The notes under the pieces were generated by a model. That model ran no database searches and was not told the origin of the DNA. It saw only the letters and a program-made list of their open reading frames with translations. The translations under genes were made by a program, and so were the position numbers. A DNA stretch of 38,932 bases from Treponema sp. GTDB lineage: Bacteria; Spirochaetota; Spirochaetia; Treponematales; Treponemataceae. This document shows positions 17,691 through 26,188 of the stretch, in pieces. The first letter of the stretch is position 1. Each line of letters begins with the position of its first letter. The stretch lies in NCBI GenBank assembly GCA_022510905.1, contig JAFLSN010000023.1, positions 1 through 38,932 of the forward strand, in the 5' to 3' direction.

Positions 17691-18425
17691 TTAGAGGGAA
17701 CCGTCGGAAGTATTTGGTACCTGTACAACGGAGGCGCTTCGTTTGCGTACCAGATATTGGCCAAAACCCGCGCTTTCAAGACTGTCGGTGGTAGACTTAA
17801 TCTGGTCGGTAGAAATGTCTCGGATGATAACGCGCGTCATTTTTCCTGAAACCTGATATGCCACATTTGTAAAGCCGGCATCCAACAGTTTCTGTGCCAT
17901 TTCTTCCGCATTGGCATGGCTCGAATAGGCACCTAGCTGTATGTCCCAGCGTTGTTCTTCACTTGAGTCCTGCTCAACAACTGCGGCGGTTTCAATAACA
18001 GATTCCGTTATGGCAGACGCAGCCTTTGTTGGTTCGGCCGAATTTGTGGACGTGGCTTTGGCGGGAGCCTCTTTTATGATTTCAATATTCACCTTGGCAA
18101 GGCCTGAACCTAACATGCCAAGCTCAATTGCTGCGGCTTTTGAAACATCAATTTCGCGTCCTTCTACATTGGGGCCGCGGTCATTGATTCTAACTGTAAC
18201 GGATTTGCCGGTTTCCAGATTGGTTACTCGAACGATTGTGCCAAAAGGCAGCGTTTTGTGTGCTGCCGTGAGATCGTTCATATTGAAGATTTCACCATTG
18301 GCAGTTTGGCGTCCGTTGAATTTTTCCGCATAATAGGAAGCTTCGACGTTTGTCTTATAATAATTCTGGGCAAACAACCGAGCGGCGATAGAAAAAAACA
18401 GCAATAAAAGTGTATATTTCTTCAT
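17691..18425 (-). CDS. rlpA: RlpA-like protein: double-psi beta-barrel plus SPOR domain
   Basis: 244 residues from ATG 18425, which gives the signal peptide [20 protein letters not shown]. The frame is open further upstream, but that part would precede the signal. The barrel domain (about 28-125) shows [48 protein letters not shown] and AAIELGM, the RlpA pattern. A Ser/Thr/Ala-rich linker follows, then a SPOR domain ([19 protein letters not shown]) that binds stripped peptidoglycan glycans at the septum. RlpA of some bacteria is a lytic transglycosylase; activity here is not shown. There is no lipobox cysteine, so it is probably soluble in the periplasm. Last gene of the minus-strand envelope operon, 143 bases after ricT. 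Confidence 0.92.
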   Translation of the reverse strand: MKKYTLLLLFFSIAARLFAQNYYKTNVEASYYAEKFNGRQTANGEIFNMNDLTAAHKTLPFGTIVRVTNLETGKSVTVRINDRGPNVEGREIDVSKAAAIELGMLGSGLAKVNIEIIKEAPAKATSTNSAEPTKAASAITESVIETAAVVEQDSSEEQRWDIQLGAYSSHANAEEMAQKLLDAGFTNVAYQVSGKMTRVIIRDISTDQIKSTTDSLESAGFGQYLVRKRSASVVQVPNTSDGSL

Positions 18426-18568
18426 ACTCAATGTATCGGCTTGTTTTGAAATATGATTAGCTTTTGACGATTTTTTTTGCTGAATTTGGCAGGAGCCGAC
18501 AAAATGCGCGAAAGAATAAGCGACATCCGTGCGAACCACCCGCATGCCTTTTAACAACGCTCGATTGG

Positions 18569-19492
18569 TCAGTTGATTTTCCAACGTCCACCATCTTTTA
18601 CAAAGCGCTTTGCGTTTACTTCTAGCAAGCGTCCGTCTTCTCCCAGCATTTTGACCATATATGTGATTGGATTCACTTCTGTAATGCGGAAGTTTGTACC
18701 GTCGTAATACAGGCGCAATCCTTCGTTTGGCAGATTTTTGCGGGCCTGCGCATACCAGTCATATTCATAGCTGAGGCAGCACAAAAGCCGTCCGCACTGT
18801 CCGCTGATTTTCATGGAATTGAGACTTAGATTCTGCTCTTTGGCCATGCGTATGCTCACAGGACGCAATCTGTCGCTCACGGAATTGCAGCAGTATGGAC
18901 GGCCGCAGACGCCTAGCCCGCCCGTGATGCGGCTTTCGTCACGCACACCTATCTGGCGGAGTTCAATGCGCATTTTAAAAACGGCAACAAGGTCTTTTAC
19001 TAACTCGCGGAAGTCAACGCGGTTGTCGCTTGAAAAAAAGAACAGCGCTTTTTGTTCACCTACCAAAAAATGCACGGAAACCAGTTTCATGTCAAGGCGA
19101 TGGTGGGCTACTTTTTCGCGGAATGTTTGAAAAGCCTGTTTTTCTTTTTGCGCAAGATCTTTGGCGTGTTTTAAATCGCGTTCATCTGCGCGGCGGATAA
19201 TATGCATGATATCGCTTTTTTTTATGCCAATGGGGTGTGAGGATGTGCCCAAAACGAGTGCCAGATCATTTCCGTAGCGGGTAGGCACGATAACGTGTTG
19301 TCCTGCGGAAAGAGAAATGCCTTCAGGGTTAGTGGCATATACCCCTTCACTTGAATATTCGAGCCTGAGCTTGTAAAGTGTTTTGTGATACACGAACACT
19401 TCTCCGTTGCTTTCAGCAGCGCCTTCGCCATCTTCCAGCGCGGAGAGGTCTTCATCTTCTTCATCTATGTCTTGTTCGAAAATATCTGACAT
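18569..19492 (-). CDS. ricT: PSP1-domain protein, RicT/YaaT family
   Basis: 307 residues. An acidic N-terminal tail ([16 protein letters not shown]) precedes the PSP1 core. Conserved cysteine motifs are GVCGRPYCC (C196, C201, C202) and GQCGRLLCC (C233, C238, C239). In Bacillus, RicT works with RicA and RicF in an iron-sulfur complex that affects RNase Y and mRNA maturation; that role is known for the family, not shown here. The start ATG has GAGG nine bases upstream. The gene lies next to yaaR (DUF327). In Bacillus yaaR, holB and yaaT are neighbours too, so the pair is an old linkage, here without holB between them. Confidence 0.93.
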   Translation of the reverse strand: MSDIFEQDIDEEDEDLSALEDGEGAAESNGEVFVYHKTLYKLRLEYSSEGVYATNPEGISLSAGQHVIVPTRYGNDLALVLGTSSHPIGIKKSDIMHIIRRADERDLKHAKDLAQKEKQAFQTFREKVAHHRLDMKLVSVHFLVGEQKALFFFSSDNRVDFRELVKDLVAVFKMRIELRQIGVRDESRITGGLGVCGRPYCCNSVSDRLRPVSIRMAKEQNLSLNSMKISGQCGRLLCCLSYEYDWYAQARKNLPNEGLRLYYDGTNFRITEVNPITYMVKMLGEDGRLLEVNAKRFVKDGGRWKIN

Positions 19493-19574
19493 AAAACAAC
19501 CTCATTGGCATTGAACCCGTTTGGTGGCATCATGTACACACGGAATCTCCGCCCATGCATTCATATTGTATCAA

Positions 19575-20114
19575 TTATGCTGCCATCAAGTCTACTAACA
19601 GACCTTGGATTTCGTTTACTTTGGCAAGCATTTGCAGAGTGTCTTTGTGGCTTGAAATAAGCCATTTTGCCATGTCATCAAGCTTTTTATTGATAACGGT
19701 GATTTGCACCTGCGGGTCAAACGGGCGGCCTTTGCGGTTGAGTCCGGGGCGGCGCCGCTTTTTGAGCTCATAATTGTTTTGCACAATGAATCGCATGAAC
19801 TGTGCTACTTTTTTTCGGTAATCGGCAAAGTTTTCTGGCAAGGTGCTTTCTTTTAGACGGTCGGCAGCAATGTCGGCGGCATCTTTTAAATACACTACCG
19901 CTTCTTCAAGTTCCATTCCGGCGATTTCGGTGGGAAGTCCTGCTTGTGCCAGCTTGTATTCAGCCTTTGTGCGCTCAAATGTTGAAGTGAACAGAGCGCG
20001 TCTGCTTTTGAGGTCTTTATGCTGCTTTTTTGCTTGTATGGCGCTTTCTTCGGTGGCTGCTTGCGAGGCGTTAAAAAATACACCCGGATTGTTTATGGTT
20101 TCAATGCCGTCCAT
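19575..20114 (-). CDS. yaaR: YaaR/DUF327 family protein
   Basis: 179 residues, cytoplasmic, mainly helical and basic. The C-terminal half shows the DUF327 pattern: YRKKVAQFMRFIVQNNYELKK, then RPGLNRKGRPFDPQVQITVI and IQGLLVDLMA. The function is unknown in the family. Neighbours are a bactofilin gene upstream (three bases from its stop to this start) and ricT downstream. YaaR next to YaaT/RicT is conserved in Firmicutes, which supports both identifications. An AGGT motif lies before the ATG. The position inside a cell-wall operon suggests a link between this protein and envelope growth, but that is inference. Confidence 0.85.
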   Translation of the reverse strand: MDGIETINNPGVFFNASQAATEESAIQAKKQHKDLKSRRALFTSTFERTKAEYKLAQAGLPTEIAGMELEEAVVYLKDAADIAADRLKESTLPENFADYRKKVAQFMRFIVQNNYELKKRRRPGLNRKGRPFDPQVQITVINKKLDDMAKWLISSHKDTLQMLAKVNEIQGLLVDLMAA

Positions 20115-20116
20115 GT

Positions 20117-20554
20117 CTATACCTGCGATAAGCTGTGGGTATTGGCATTAAGGCGTGACATAATGGCCGCATGGTTCTGCCATGTGTTCACGGCGTTTTC
20201 GTATTCATCTTGTGCGCTAAGTGCAATGCAGTGGCCCTGTACAATCACCTGCCCTTCTGCCTGAAAATGGTGTGTCTGGATGTCGCCTATAACCGCTGCG
20301 GTTGAAAGCAGATGCACAGATTCTATAGCGGTGATGTGCCCTTTTATAATACCACCGATAACGGTTACGGAATGCGCGGTTATGTTTCCCTTGATGCGGG
20401 CATGTTCACCAACAATCACATTGCCGGTGGTCTCAAGGTCGCCCTCAAGGTCTCCATCTATCCGAACCATGCCGTTCATTTTGAGGTCGCCTGTTATTTT
20501 GGAGCCTGTACCGATAATGCTGTTTATTGAAAAACCGTCGTTAAACAGAGACAT
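20117..20554 (-). CDS. Bactofilin (polymer-forming cytoskeletal protein)
   Basis: 145 residues. After a short N-terminal tail (MSLFNDGFSINSIIG) comes the right-handed beta-helix core, with repeated hydrophobic/glycine turns: TKITGDLKMNGMVRIDGDLEG-type steps and VIVGEHARIKGNITAHSV. The C-terminal tail is polar. Bactofilins self-assemble into filaments at the membrane and position wall enzymes. The gene begins one base after the stop of an M23 peptidase gene, the same pairing seen for bactofilin and M23 hydrolases in other helical bacteria such as Helicobacter (CcmA with Csd proteins). A role in helical cell shape is therefore a reasonable inference. Confidence 0.93.
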   Translation of the reverse strand: MSLFNDGFSINSIIGTGSKITGDLKMNGMVRIDGDLEGDLETTGNVIVGEHARIKGNITAHSVTVIGGIIKGHITAIESVHLLSTAAVIGDIQTHHFQAEGQVIVQGHCIALSAQDEYENAVNTWQNHAAIMSRLNANTHSLSQV

Positions 20555-20555
20555 G

Positions 20556-21569
20556 CTATTTGATGTTGATATATTTGGCTGGGTCTACCACGTCAGAACC
20601 GATGTGGACTTCATAGTGCAGATGCGGGCCTGTCGTAATGCCTGTATTTCCTATTGTGCCAATTACCTGCCGTTGGGTAACCATCTGTCCTTTTTGTACG
20701 CGGGTAGAATTCAGATGGGCGTAGCGAGTGTAGATTCCGTGCTTGTGCTTGACAATGATATACAAACCAAAACTGTCATTGTAGCCAACGGTAACCACCT
20801 GTCCGTTTGCAGTTGCCACTACAGGGTCGCCTGAACGATATGTGCTAAAATCCATTCCTTTATGGATGTACCACTGCCCTGTGATAGGGTGCACGTTCTG
20901 GCCAAACGCCATGGAAATGTGGCCGATGCCGTTTCGTACAGGCCATATGTTTGGAATATCCGAAAACAATGTGTTTTGGCTTTTGAGCATTTCTCCAATC
21001 TGCTCGATTGGCTGCACAGCGTTTTCAAGATATGACGTAAGCTGACGCACATCCGCAACTTCTTTGAGTGAGCCGGACGCGATGTCCTGAGTACCAAACA
21101 AAGAAGAAAGGTCGCTGTTTTGGTTTGGAGTTTTTGAAATCGGATTGCTCTGGTTTATGCCCAAAAGTGCCAACGACTGGCTTAGCGATGACTGAAACCG
21201 TTTTGCCGTTTGCAGCAGATTGTTGTTCTCATCGCGCAACTCATCGAGGCTGGCAAGGGTTTCGCGGTTTTCTTCGCGCAGGCGGCTTATTTCGGCACCG
21301 CTGCTGGCGGTTTTTCGGTTGAAGTACACAAATGAACAGGCAATGCCAGCCACAATCACCATGCCCATGACCATGGCAAAAATATTGGTCTGTATATTCA
21401 GCACCTTGGACTGATTGTGTGGCACAACCATGATTGTAAGTTTGCTGTCAAAAATCTTGAAAATACGAACAAAAAAGCGCCCGATTTTGGCAAAAAAAGA
21501 AGCCAGCAGCTGTATAAGACGAGAAACAAAGTTTTTTTCCAGTTTCTTGTATTTGCGGGTGCGAACCAC
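20556..21569 (-). CDS. Membrane-anchored M23 family metallopeptidase
   Basis: 337 residues starting with GTG at 21569, chosen because AAGGAG lies six bases upstream. A basic cytoplasmic N-terminus leads to one membrane helix (about 62-82) and a coiled coil (about 90-130). The C-terminal M23 (LytM) domain has zinc ligands H236 and D240 in HKGMD and the HLH motif (H316, H318). All required residues are present, so it should be an active endopeptidase cutting peptide cross-links of peptidoglycan. The single-helix plus coiled-coil layout is typical of shape-determining M23 proteins that partner bactofilins, and a bactofilin gene follows directly. First gene of the operon, behind a near-perfect promoter. 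Confidence 0.95.
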   Translation of the reverse strand: MVRTRKYKKLEKNFVSRLIQLLASFFAKIGRFFVRIFKIFDSKLTIMVVPHNQSKVLNIQTNIFAMVMGMVIVAGIACSFVYFNRKTASSGAEISRLREENRETLASLDELRDENNNLLQTAKRFQSSLSQSLALLGINQSNPISKTPNQNSDLSSLFGTQDIASGSLKEVADVRQLTSYLENAVQPIEQIGEMLKSQNTLFSDIPNIWPVRNGIGHISMAFGQNVHPITGQWYIHKGMDFSTYRSGDPVVATANGQVVTVGYNDSFGLYIIVKHKHGIYTRYAHLNSTRVQKGQMVTQRQVIGTIGNTGITTGPHLHYEVHIGSDVVDPAKYINIK

Positions 21570-21599
21570 TAACTGCTCCTTTTCCTATATATAAAAGCC

Positions 21600-21628
21600 A
21601 CTATACCATATTGACAATATTGTGTCAA
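21600..21628 (-). promoter_or_regulatory. Near-consensus promoter of the M23-bactofilin operon
   Basis: On the minus strand: TTGACA (21623-21628), exactly 17 bases, and TATAGT (21600-21605). About 30 bases separate the -10 from the GTG start. This is the best promoter in the window. Confidence 0.8.
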
Positions 21629-21661
21629 ATTTGCAAACACTTGGTGCTATGCAAAATTAAG

Positions 21662-21690
21662 TTGACTTCTATACCCACCTGTGTTATCTT
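21662..21690 (+). promoter_or_regulatory. Predicted promoter of tatD
   Basis: TTGACT (21662-21667), 17 bases, TATCTT (21685-21690). It is divergent from the M23 promoter, with 33 bases between the two -35 boxes, and leaves an untranslated leader of about 115 bases before tatD. Confidence 0.6.
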
Positions 21691-21814
21691 TATCGGCAGA
21701 GATAGGCAAAAAATTTATGGGAAATGCGGGCAGATTCGGGATGTTGCTGGCAAAAACCCGTCTATTTCTGGGGGCACGGTAGCCCATATTCGCACTTTTT
21801 AGGGAAGAAAAGCA

Positions 21815-22597
21815 ATGCAGTTTTTTGATACTCATGCCCATATAGGGCTCATTTATGATGACCCTATAGAACAGATTCGTGTTATTCAGAAAGCAAAGCA
21901 GGCGGGCGTTACTCGCATTGTGAGCATTAACAACAGTCTCCATGATTTTAAAAAGGAATACGCCGCTTTAAAAGCTATTTCTGGCATTTATCATGCAGTG
22001 GGTGTGGGGCCGTCGGAAGTAAAGTCGCCCGGTTCCGATTGGGTTCGCATTATCGAAGAAAGTGTGAAACTGCCAAATGTGGTGGCCATTGGCGAAACCG
22101 GCCTGGACTATTTCAAACAGTTTGGCGACAAGCGCAGTCAGATTGAACTGTTCATTACACAGCTGGAGCTGGCGCAAAAACATGGAAAGCCAGTCATTAT
22201 CCACAACCGTGACGCAGGAAAAGACATTTTTGAGATACTTTCAGACCGTATTCCTGAAAAAGGCGCAATTTTCCACTGCTATAGCGAAGATGCAGCCTAT
22301 GCGAGGCAGTGCCTTGATGCGAACCTGCCGGTGTATTTTTCGTTTGCGGGGAATTTAACTTATCGCAATGCACGGAACCTTCACGAAACGGTGTTGAATA
22401 TTCCGCTGGACAGGATTCTGATAGAAACGGAAAGCCCATTTATGATTCCCGCTGAATACCGTGAAAAAAAGCGTACTATGCCAGAATATTTAGTTTCCAC
22501 AGCCAAATTTTTGGCCGAGATTCTCGATATGAATATTGAAGCCCTGAGCGCCCAGCTGTGGAAAAACAGCTGTACTGTATTCGGCCTTTCCGAATGA
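21815..22597 (+). CDS. tatD: TatD family metal-dependent hydrolase
   Basis: 260 residues, a TIM-barrel metal-dependent nuclease-type hydrolase; family members act as 3'-5' DNases or D-aminoacyl-tRNA deacylase-like enzymes. Metal-binding marks are DTHAHIG near the start, IGETGLDY (Glu), PVIIHNRDA (His) and AIFHCYSE (His). The last motif, normally ETD(A/S)P, reads ETESP, with Glu206 in place of the usual Asp. The ribosome site AGGGAAG before the ATG supports the start. dusB follows after 94 bases and may share the transcript. The Asp-to-Glu change keeps the charge, so activity may remain. Confidence 0.93.
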   Translation: MQFFDTHAHIGLIYDDPIEQIRVIQKAKQAGVTRIVSINNSLHDFKKEYAALKAISGIYHAVGVGPSEVKSPGSDWVRIIEESVKLPNVVAIGETGLDYFKQFGDKRSQIELFITQLELAQKHGKPVIIHNRDAGKDIFEILSDRIPEKGAIFHCYSEDAAYARQCLDANLPVYFSFAGNLTYRNARNLHETVLNIPLDRILIETESPFMIPAEYREKKRTMPEYLVSTAKFLAEILDMNIEALSAQLWKNSCTVFGLSE

Positions 22598-22691
22598 ATT
22601 CCGCTGTGGCTATGGCAGAATCTGTGCGGTTTTGTTGTGGTGTTACCAGTTTTTTCGGGTGCGTCATTCCATAAAAAATTAAAAGCAACGT

Positions 22692-23708
22692 ATGACTTTG
22701 TATCATCCAGTTAAAATTGGCTCGCTTACTGTGCCAGGCAACCTGTTTTTGGCTCCAATAGCTGGCTACAGTGATCGGGCGTTTCGTTCGTTGTGTGTGA
22801 CGTGCGGGGCTGCATTTTGCACAACAGAAATGGTTTCTGCGGAAGCGCTCACACGTGGCTCTCAAAAAACCGAATCGCTCATGGCCAAGGCACCCCAAGA
22901 AAAAGACTATGCTGTACAGTTGTTTGGTGGCACGGCAGATGTAATGGCGCGGGCGGCAATGCTGGTGCTAGAACGAACTGACTGTAGCAGTATTGACATC
23001 AACGGGGGATGTCCTGTTCCAAAAATCATAAAGTCAGGTGCGGGCAGCATGCTCACCAAGGAACCTGAACGGTTATACGCTATTGTGAGCGCGGTCAAAG
23101 ATGCAGTGGCATCGTATGCCAGGATTCATCCTGAGCGCGGTCTTGTTCCAGTTACCATAAAAATACGGAGCGGCTGGGATTTCGGCACCATGACTTGGCG
23201 AGAAACAACAGAAGCGGCACTTGCAGCCGGAGCAGATGCCATAACCATTCATGCGCGTACTCGTGCGCAGGGCTACGAAGGCAGGGCCGACTGGAATATT
23301 CAAAGGCAGTTGGTGGAATTGGTAAACGGCAGAATTCCCGTGTTTGGTTCTGGCGATGCCAACACGCCTGAAACGGCAAAAGCCATGCTTGAACAGACCG
23401 GGGTTGACGGCGTGATGTTTGCTCGTGGAGCCATGGGCGATCCATTTCTTTTTACGAGGACGCGACAATTTCTGCTTACTGGAAGCTATGAGCGGGAATC
23501 GGTGCAGGAGCGTTTGCAGGCCGGGTTTGCGGAACTTGAGATGAATGTAGCTGACAAAGGCGAAAAATGTGCGTGTCTTCAGATGCGAAAAAAATTTTGT
23601 GCATACAGCTCTGGCATTCGTGGAGGCGCACGGCTCCGCAAGGCCATTGTTGCCGCCTGTTCCGTTGCTGATTACAAGGCCATCTTTGCACCCTATTGCG
23701 CATTTTAG
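22692..23708 (+). CDS. dusB: tRNA-dihydrouridine synthase
   Basis: 338 residues, FMN-dependent TIM-barrel enzyme reducing uridines in tRNA. The N-terminus PVKIGSLTVPGNLFLAPIAG is typical of the NifR3/DusB group. The catalytic cysteine sits in NGGCPVPKI, where NMGCPV is usual. TIKIRSGWD and DAITIHARTRAQGY follow, then DGVMFARGAMGDPFLF at the phosphate-binding end. The C-terminal helical domain contains MRKKFCAYSSGIRGGARLRK. The exact subgroup (DusB versus another Dus) is by eye. The ATG has no strong Shine-Dalgarno. A good terminator follows. Confidence 0.93.
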   Translation: MTLYHPVKIGSLTVPGNLFLAPIAGYSDRAFRSLCVTCGAAFCTTEMVSAEALTRGSQKTESLMAKAPQEKDYAVQLFGGTADVMARAAMLVLERTDCSSIDINGGCPVPKIIKSGAGSMLTKEPERLYAIVSAVKDAVASYARIHPERGLVPVTIKIRSGWDFGTMTWRETTEAALAAGADAITIHARTRAQGYEGRADWNIQRQLVELVNGRIPVFGSGDANTPETAKAMLEQTGVDGVMFARGAMGDPFLFTRTRQFLLTGSYERESVQERLQAGFAELEMNVADKGEKCACLQMRKKFCAYSSGIRGGARLRKAIVAACSVADYKAIFAPYCAF

Positions 23709-23720
23709 CACGAATAAATT

Positions 23721-23754
23721 CAACGGCCCATTAAACTTTGGGCCGTTGTTTTTT
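23721..23754. terminator. Shared terminator between dusB and putP
   Basis: CAACGGCCC (23721-23729) pairs perfectly with GGGCCGTTG (23740-23748), followed by TTTTTT. It ends dusB. It abuts the putP stop on the other strand, so it may serve both convergent genes. Confidence 0.85.
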
Positions 23755-23755
23755 G

Positions 23756-25267
23756 TTAATCTTTGATTGATTTGTACGTGTCAAAATCAGCGAGCATTTC
23801 TGGATCTTTATTTTTATCAAGCAGGCTGATAATAACCGCGACTGCAAGGCACAGCAAAAAGCCCGGCAGAATTTCGTACAGATTAAAAATACCACCGTGC
23901 AGGTTGTGCCAGATTATTACCGTTGCACCTCCCGCGACAATGCCGCCAATAGCACCTTTTGCGGTTGCCCCGCGCCAGAACAGCGCCAGCAGAATGAGCG
24001 GCCCAAAAGTGGCGCCAAATCCCGCCCAGGCATAACTGACCAAACCAAAGATGGAGCTGTTCTGGTCAAGTGAAATCAAAAACGCGATAATGGCAATTAC
24101 GAATACGGTGGTGCGGCTCACCATCATTGTGGTTTTTGCGTCGAATTTTTTATTCAGCAAGGTTTGGCAAAAATCTTCTGTAAATGCACTTGCGGCAACA
24201 AGCAGCTGCGAATCAGCTGTGCTCATGGCGGCGGCAAGAATGGCGCACAGAAAAATCCCTCCAATAAATGGCTGATATGTCTGAATTATGGTTGCAAGAA
24301 TCACGCTTTCGTTTTCCGTTGCTGAAATCAGCGGGTCAAGATATACAGTTGCAAATGAACCGATTCCAACGGCGCCAATGAACGCGATGGTCACCCAGCT
24401 GGTGGCAATGCGACGTGAAAGCTTGATTTCTTTGTTGCTGCGGATTCCCATAAAACGAACCAAAATATGTGGCATACCAAAGTAGCCTAGACCCCAGGCA
24501 AGTGCGGAAACGGCAGACATCACGCTGTAGGATTGATTGCCAGTGAATTTTTCCTGCATGACTGAACCGAATTCACCTGACATGGCACGGCTTGCAAAAA
24601 CTTGCACTTTTTGCACCGCGTCTATAGGCCCACCGACTGCGACCATCATGGCAAAAATAGTCAAAATCAATACGATGAACATAAGTGTGCCTTGAATGAA
24701 GTCAGTGGTACATACGGCGCTGAATCCACCTAGCAGCGTGTAAAGCAAAATCACTGCCATGCCAATGACCAGGCCGCAAATGTATGGAAGCTCAAAAACA
24801 GTGTTCAGCAGTTTTGCGCATGCAACAAATCCTGATGCAGTGTAAATCACAAAGAACATGACGATGAATATGGTGGAGAACAATGAAATAATGTGCTTTC
24901 TGTCGCGGAATCGGTTTGTCAAAAATTCTGGCACAGTGATGGCATTTCCGCATGCAATGGAATATTTTCGGAGCGGTTTTGCCACAATCAGCCAGTTCAG
25001 GTAGGTGCCGATTTCAAGACCCAGCGCCGTCCAAAAAGCTTCTTTTAGGCCGCCAAGGTAGGCAACTCCGGGGAGCCCCATCAACAGCCATCCGGACATG
25101 TCGCTTGCTTCCGCGGAAAGCGCAGTTGTCCATGGGCCAAGGTTCCGTCCTCCCAAGAAAAAATCCTCAGAGCTGTTGTTGTGGTTCATCCAGCGGATTC
25201 CCACATAAATCATTACTCCAAGATAAATCACAAAAGCTATGACCTGTTGAATCATTGCGTTTGACAT
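23756..25267 (-). CDS. putP: Sodium/proline symporter PutP
   Basis: 503 residues with about 13 membrane helices, of the solute:sodium symporter family. The sequence AEASDMSGWLLMGLPGVAYL is characteristic of PutP and contributes to the sodium and proline sites. Others are YTLLGGFSAVCTTDFIQG, AMSTADSQLLVAASAFTED and SYAWAGFGATFGP. The start at 25267 is fixed by GGGAGG about eight bases upstream; a longer frame to 25327 has no ribosome site. The protein would import proline for nutrition or osmotic protection. Monocistronic, with its own promoter and the terminator shared with dusB. Confidence 0.96.
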   Translation of the reverse strand: MSNAMIQQVIAFVIYLGVMIYVGIRWMNHNNSSEDFFLGGRNLGPWTTALSAEASDMSGWLLMGLPGVAYLGGLKEAFWTALGLEIGTYLNWLIVAKPLRKYSIACGNAITVPEFLTNRFRDRKHIISLFSTIFIVMFFVIYTASGFVACAKLLNTVFELPYICGLVIGMAVILLYTLLGGFSAVCTTDFIQGTLMFIVLILTIFAMMVAVGGPIDAVQKVQVFASRAMSGEFGSVMQEKFTGNQSYSVMSAVSALAWGLGYFGMPHILVRFMGIRSNKEIKLSRRIATSWVTIAFIGAVGIGSFATVYLDPLISATENESVILATIIQTYQPFIGGIFLCAILAAAMSTADSQLLVAASAFTEDFCQTLLNKKFDAKTTMMVSRTTVFVIAIIAFLISLDQNSSIFGLVSYAWAGFGATFGPLILLALFWRGATAKGAIGGIVAGGATVIIWHNLHGGIFNLYEILPGFLLCLAVAVIISLLDKNKDPEMLADFDTYKSIKD

Positions 25268-25336
25268 TTTGATTCCTCCCAGTTTTATGGCATTGACACA
25301 AGCAGATGTAATAACCGCGTACATCAATATTTCATA

Positions 25337-25365
25337 ATTCTAAGGAATATAAACCGCTTGTGCAA
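25337..25365 (-). promoter_or_regulatory. Predicted promoter of putP
   Basis: On the minus strand: TTGCAC (25360-25365), 17 bases, TAGAAT (25337-25342), about 70 bases before the start codon. Confidence 0.6.
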
Positions 25366-25484
25366 GTGTGCTGCGAATTCTCTTGCGATCAAGTTGGATT
25401 TCAGGTACGGTTTTGGGCTTATATAGACCATACAAAACACAAGCTGTACCGCGTTTAATATTTGCCAAAAAAGCACATTTAGGG

Positions 25485-25513
25485 CTGGCATAAATCTAAA
25501 AATATGGTATAGT
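25485..25513 (+). promoter_or_regulatory. Promoter of the Nif11-like peptide gene
   Basis: CTGGCA (25485-25490), 17 bases, TATAGT (25508-25513). The ATG is six bases after the -10, so the message should start at or next to its first codon. Confidence 0.5.
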
Positions 25514-25519
25514 TAGCCC

Positions 25520-25681
25520 ATGACAGCAGAAGAATTTTTCAAGAAAATAATGGGAAGTACAGATTTGCAACAGGCTCTTGAAAACGCTACCGATAGTGGT
25601 ACTTTGGATGATTTTTTAAAGACGAATGGCTGTTCTGCTAGTGCTGCTGAATTTACTTCTTATATTTCAGAGCATTCATAA
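25520..25681 (+). CDS. Orphan Nif11-like leader-type peptide
   Basis: 53 codons. The start reads MTAEEFFKKIMGSTDLQQAL and the end includes DDFLKTNGCSASAAEF. The pattern (FFKKI, then LQQALENA, then FLKxxGCxxSxxEF) fits the Nif11 / nitrile-hydratase-leader family, which supplies leader peptides for ribosomally made, modified peptides. Here the leader-like part is almost the whole protein: only a few residues (TSYISEHS) follow, there is no Gly-Gly cleavage site, and the single Cys lies within the domain. No modification enzyme or exporter lies in the window. The gene has its own promoter, with the -10 six bases before the ATG, and its own terminator, so it is an independent unit. It may be a free-standing Nif11 protein of unknown role. 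Confidence 0.75.
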   Translation: MTAEEFFKKIMGSTDLQQALENATDSGTLDDFLKTNGCSASAAEFTSYISEHS

Positions 25682-25743
25682 AATTTGTACCTAATTTTTC
25701 ATTCTTTGAATAAAGAATGTGTTAAAAAAAGCATCTCTAATTT

Positions 25744-25776
25744 ATTCAACACGTTTGTTGTTGAATTTCTTTTTTG
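25744..25776 (+). terminator. Terminator of the Nif11-like gene
   Basis: ATTCAACA (25744-25751) pairs perfectly with TGTTGAAT (25759-25766) around seven bases, followed by TTCTTTTTT. Confidence 0.7.
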
Positions 25777-26009
25777 TAGTCTAACAGTTTGGTTCATTTG
25801 GCAGATATGTTCATTGCAAGTAGACTTTCTGGATTGAGGCGGCTCTATTTTATAAATGAAAAACTGTTTTTGTATTGAATTATACGGAAACGGTTTCATT
25901 TGCAAGCGGGAGCTATTTTTTGCACACAGTCAGACAGATTGTATTTGAATATAGAACTTTACCCAGGCAACCGGACGATTTGCGAATGTGCGTTAAATAA
26001 AATTGAAGG

Positions 26010-26086
26010 TTTAAAATCAGCGTTGAAATATCGCCGTTGATTTTAACTCCGGGTTTTCTGTAAAGGCTCGTTCATCGTATTGTCAG
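26010..26086 (-). repeat. Dispersed hairpin repeat, copy 3 (inverted)
   Basis: TTAAAATCAGCG and CGTTGATTTTAA form a hairpin. Read on the minus strand it carries the same order as copy 1 at 17479-17554: ATACGAT(A/G)AACGAG, CAGAAAAC, then GTTAAAATCA, CGGCGATATTTC and TGATT(C/T)TAAAC. Apart from this and the Nif11 terminator, the gap 25682-26188 holds nothing I recognise. Confidence 0.6.
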
Positions 26087-26188
26087 ATCGCGCGGGCGTA
26101 CTCGCCACCCTCAAAAGCTGAGGTTCACTGCGGTGCCGCGCTTTTAAGAAGCATTTTCTGCCATCTTGCAGCGGAATGGAAAATCAGT

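Noticed and set aside
25699..25905. 68-codon minus-strand frame
   Set aside because: Overlaps the Nif11 terminator, has no ribosome site and its composition looks random.
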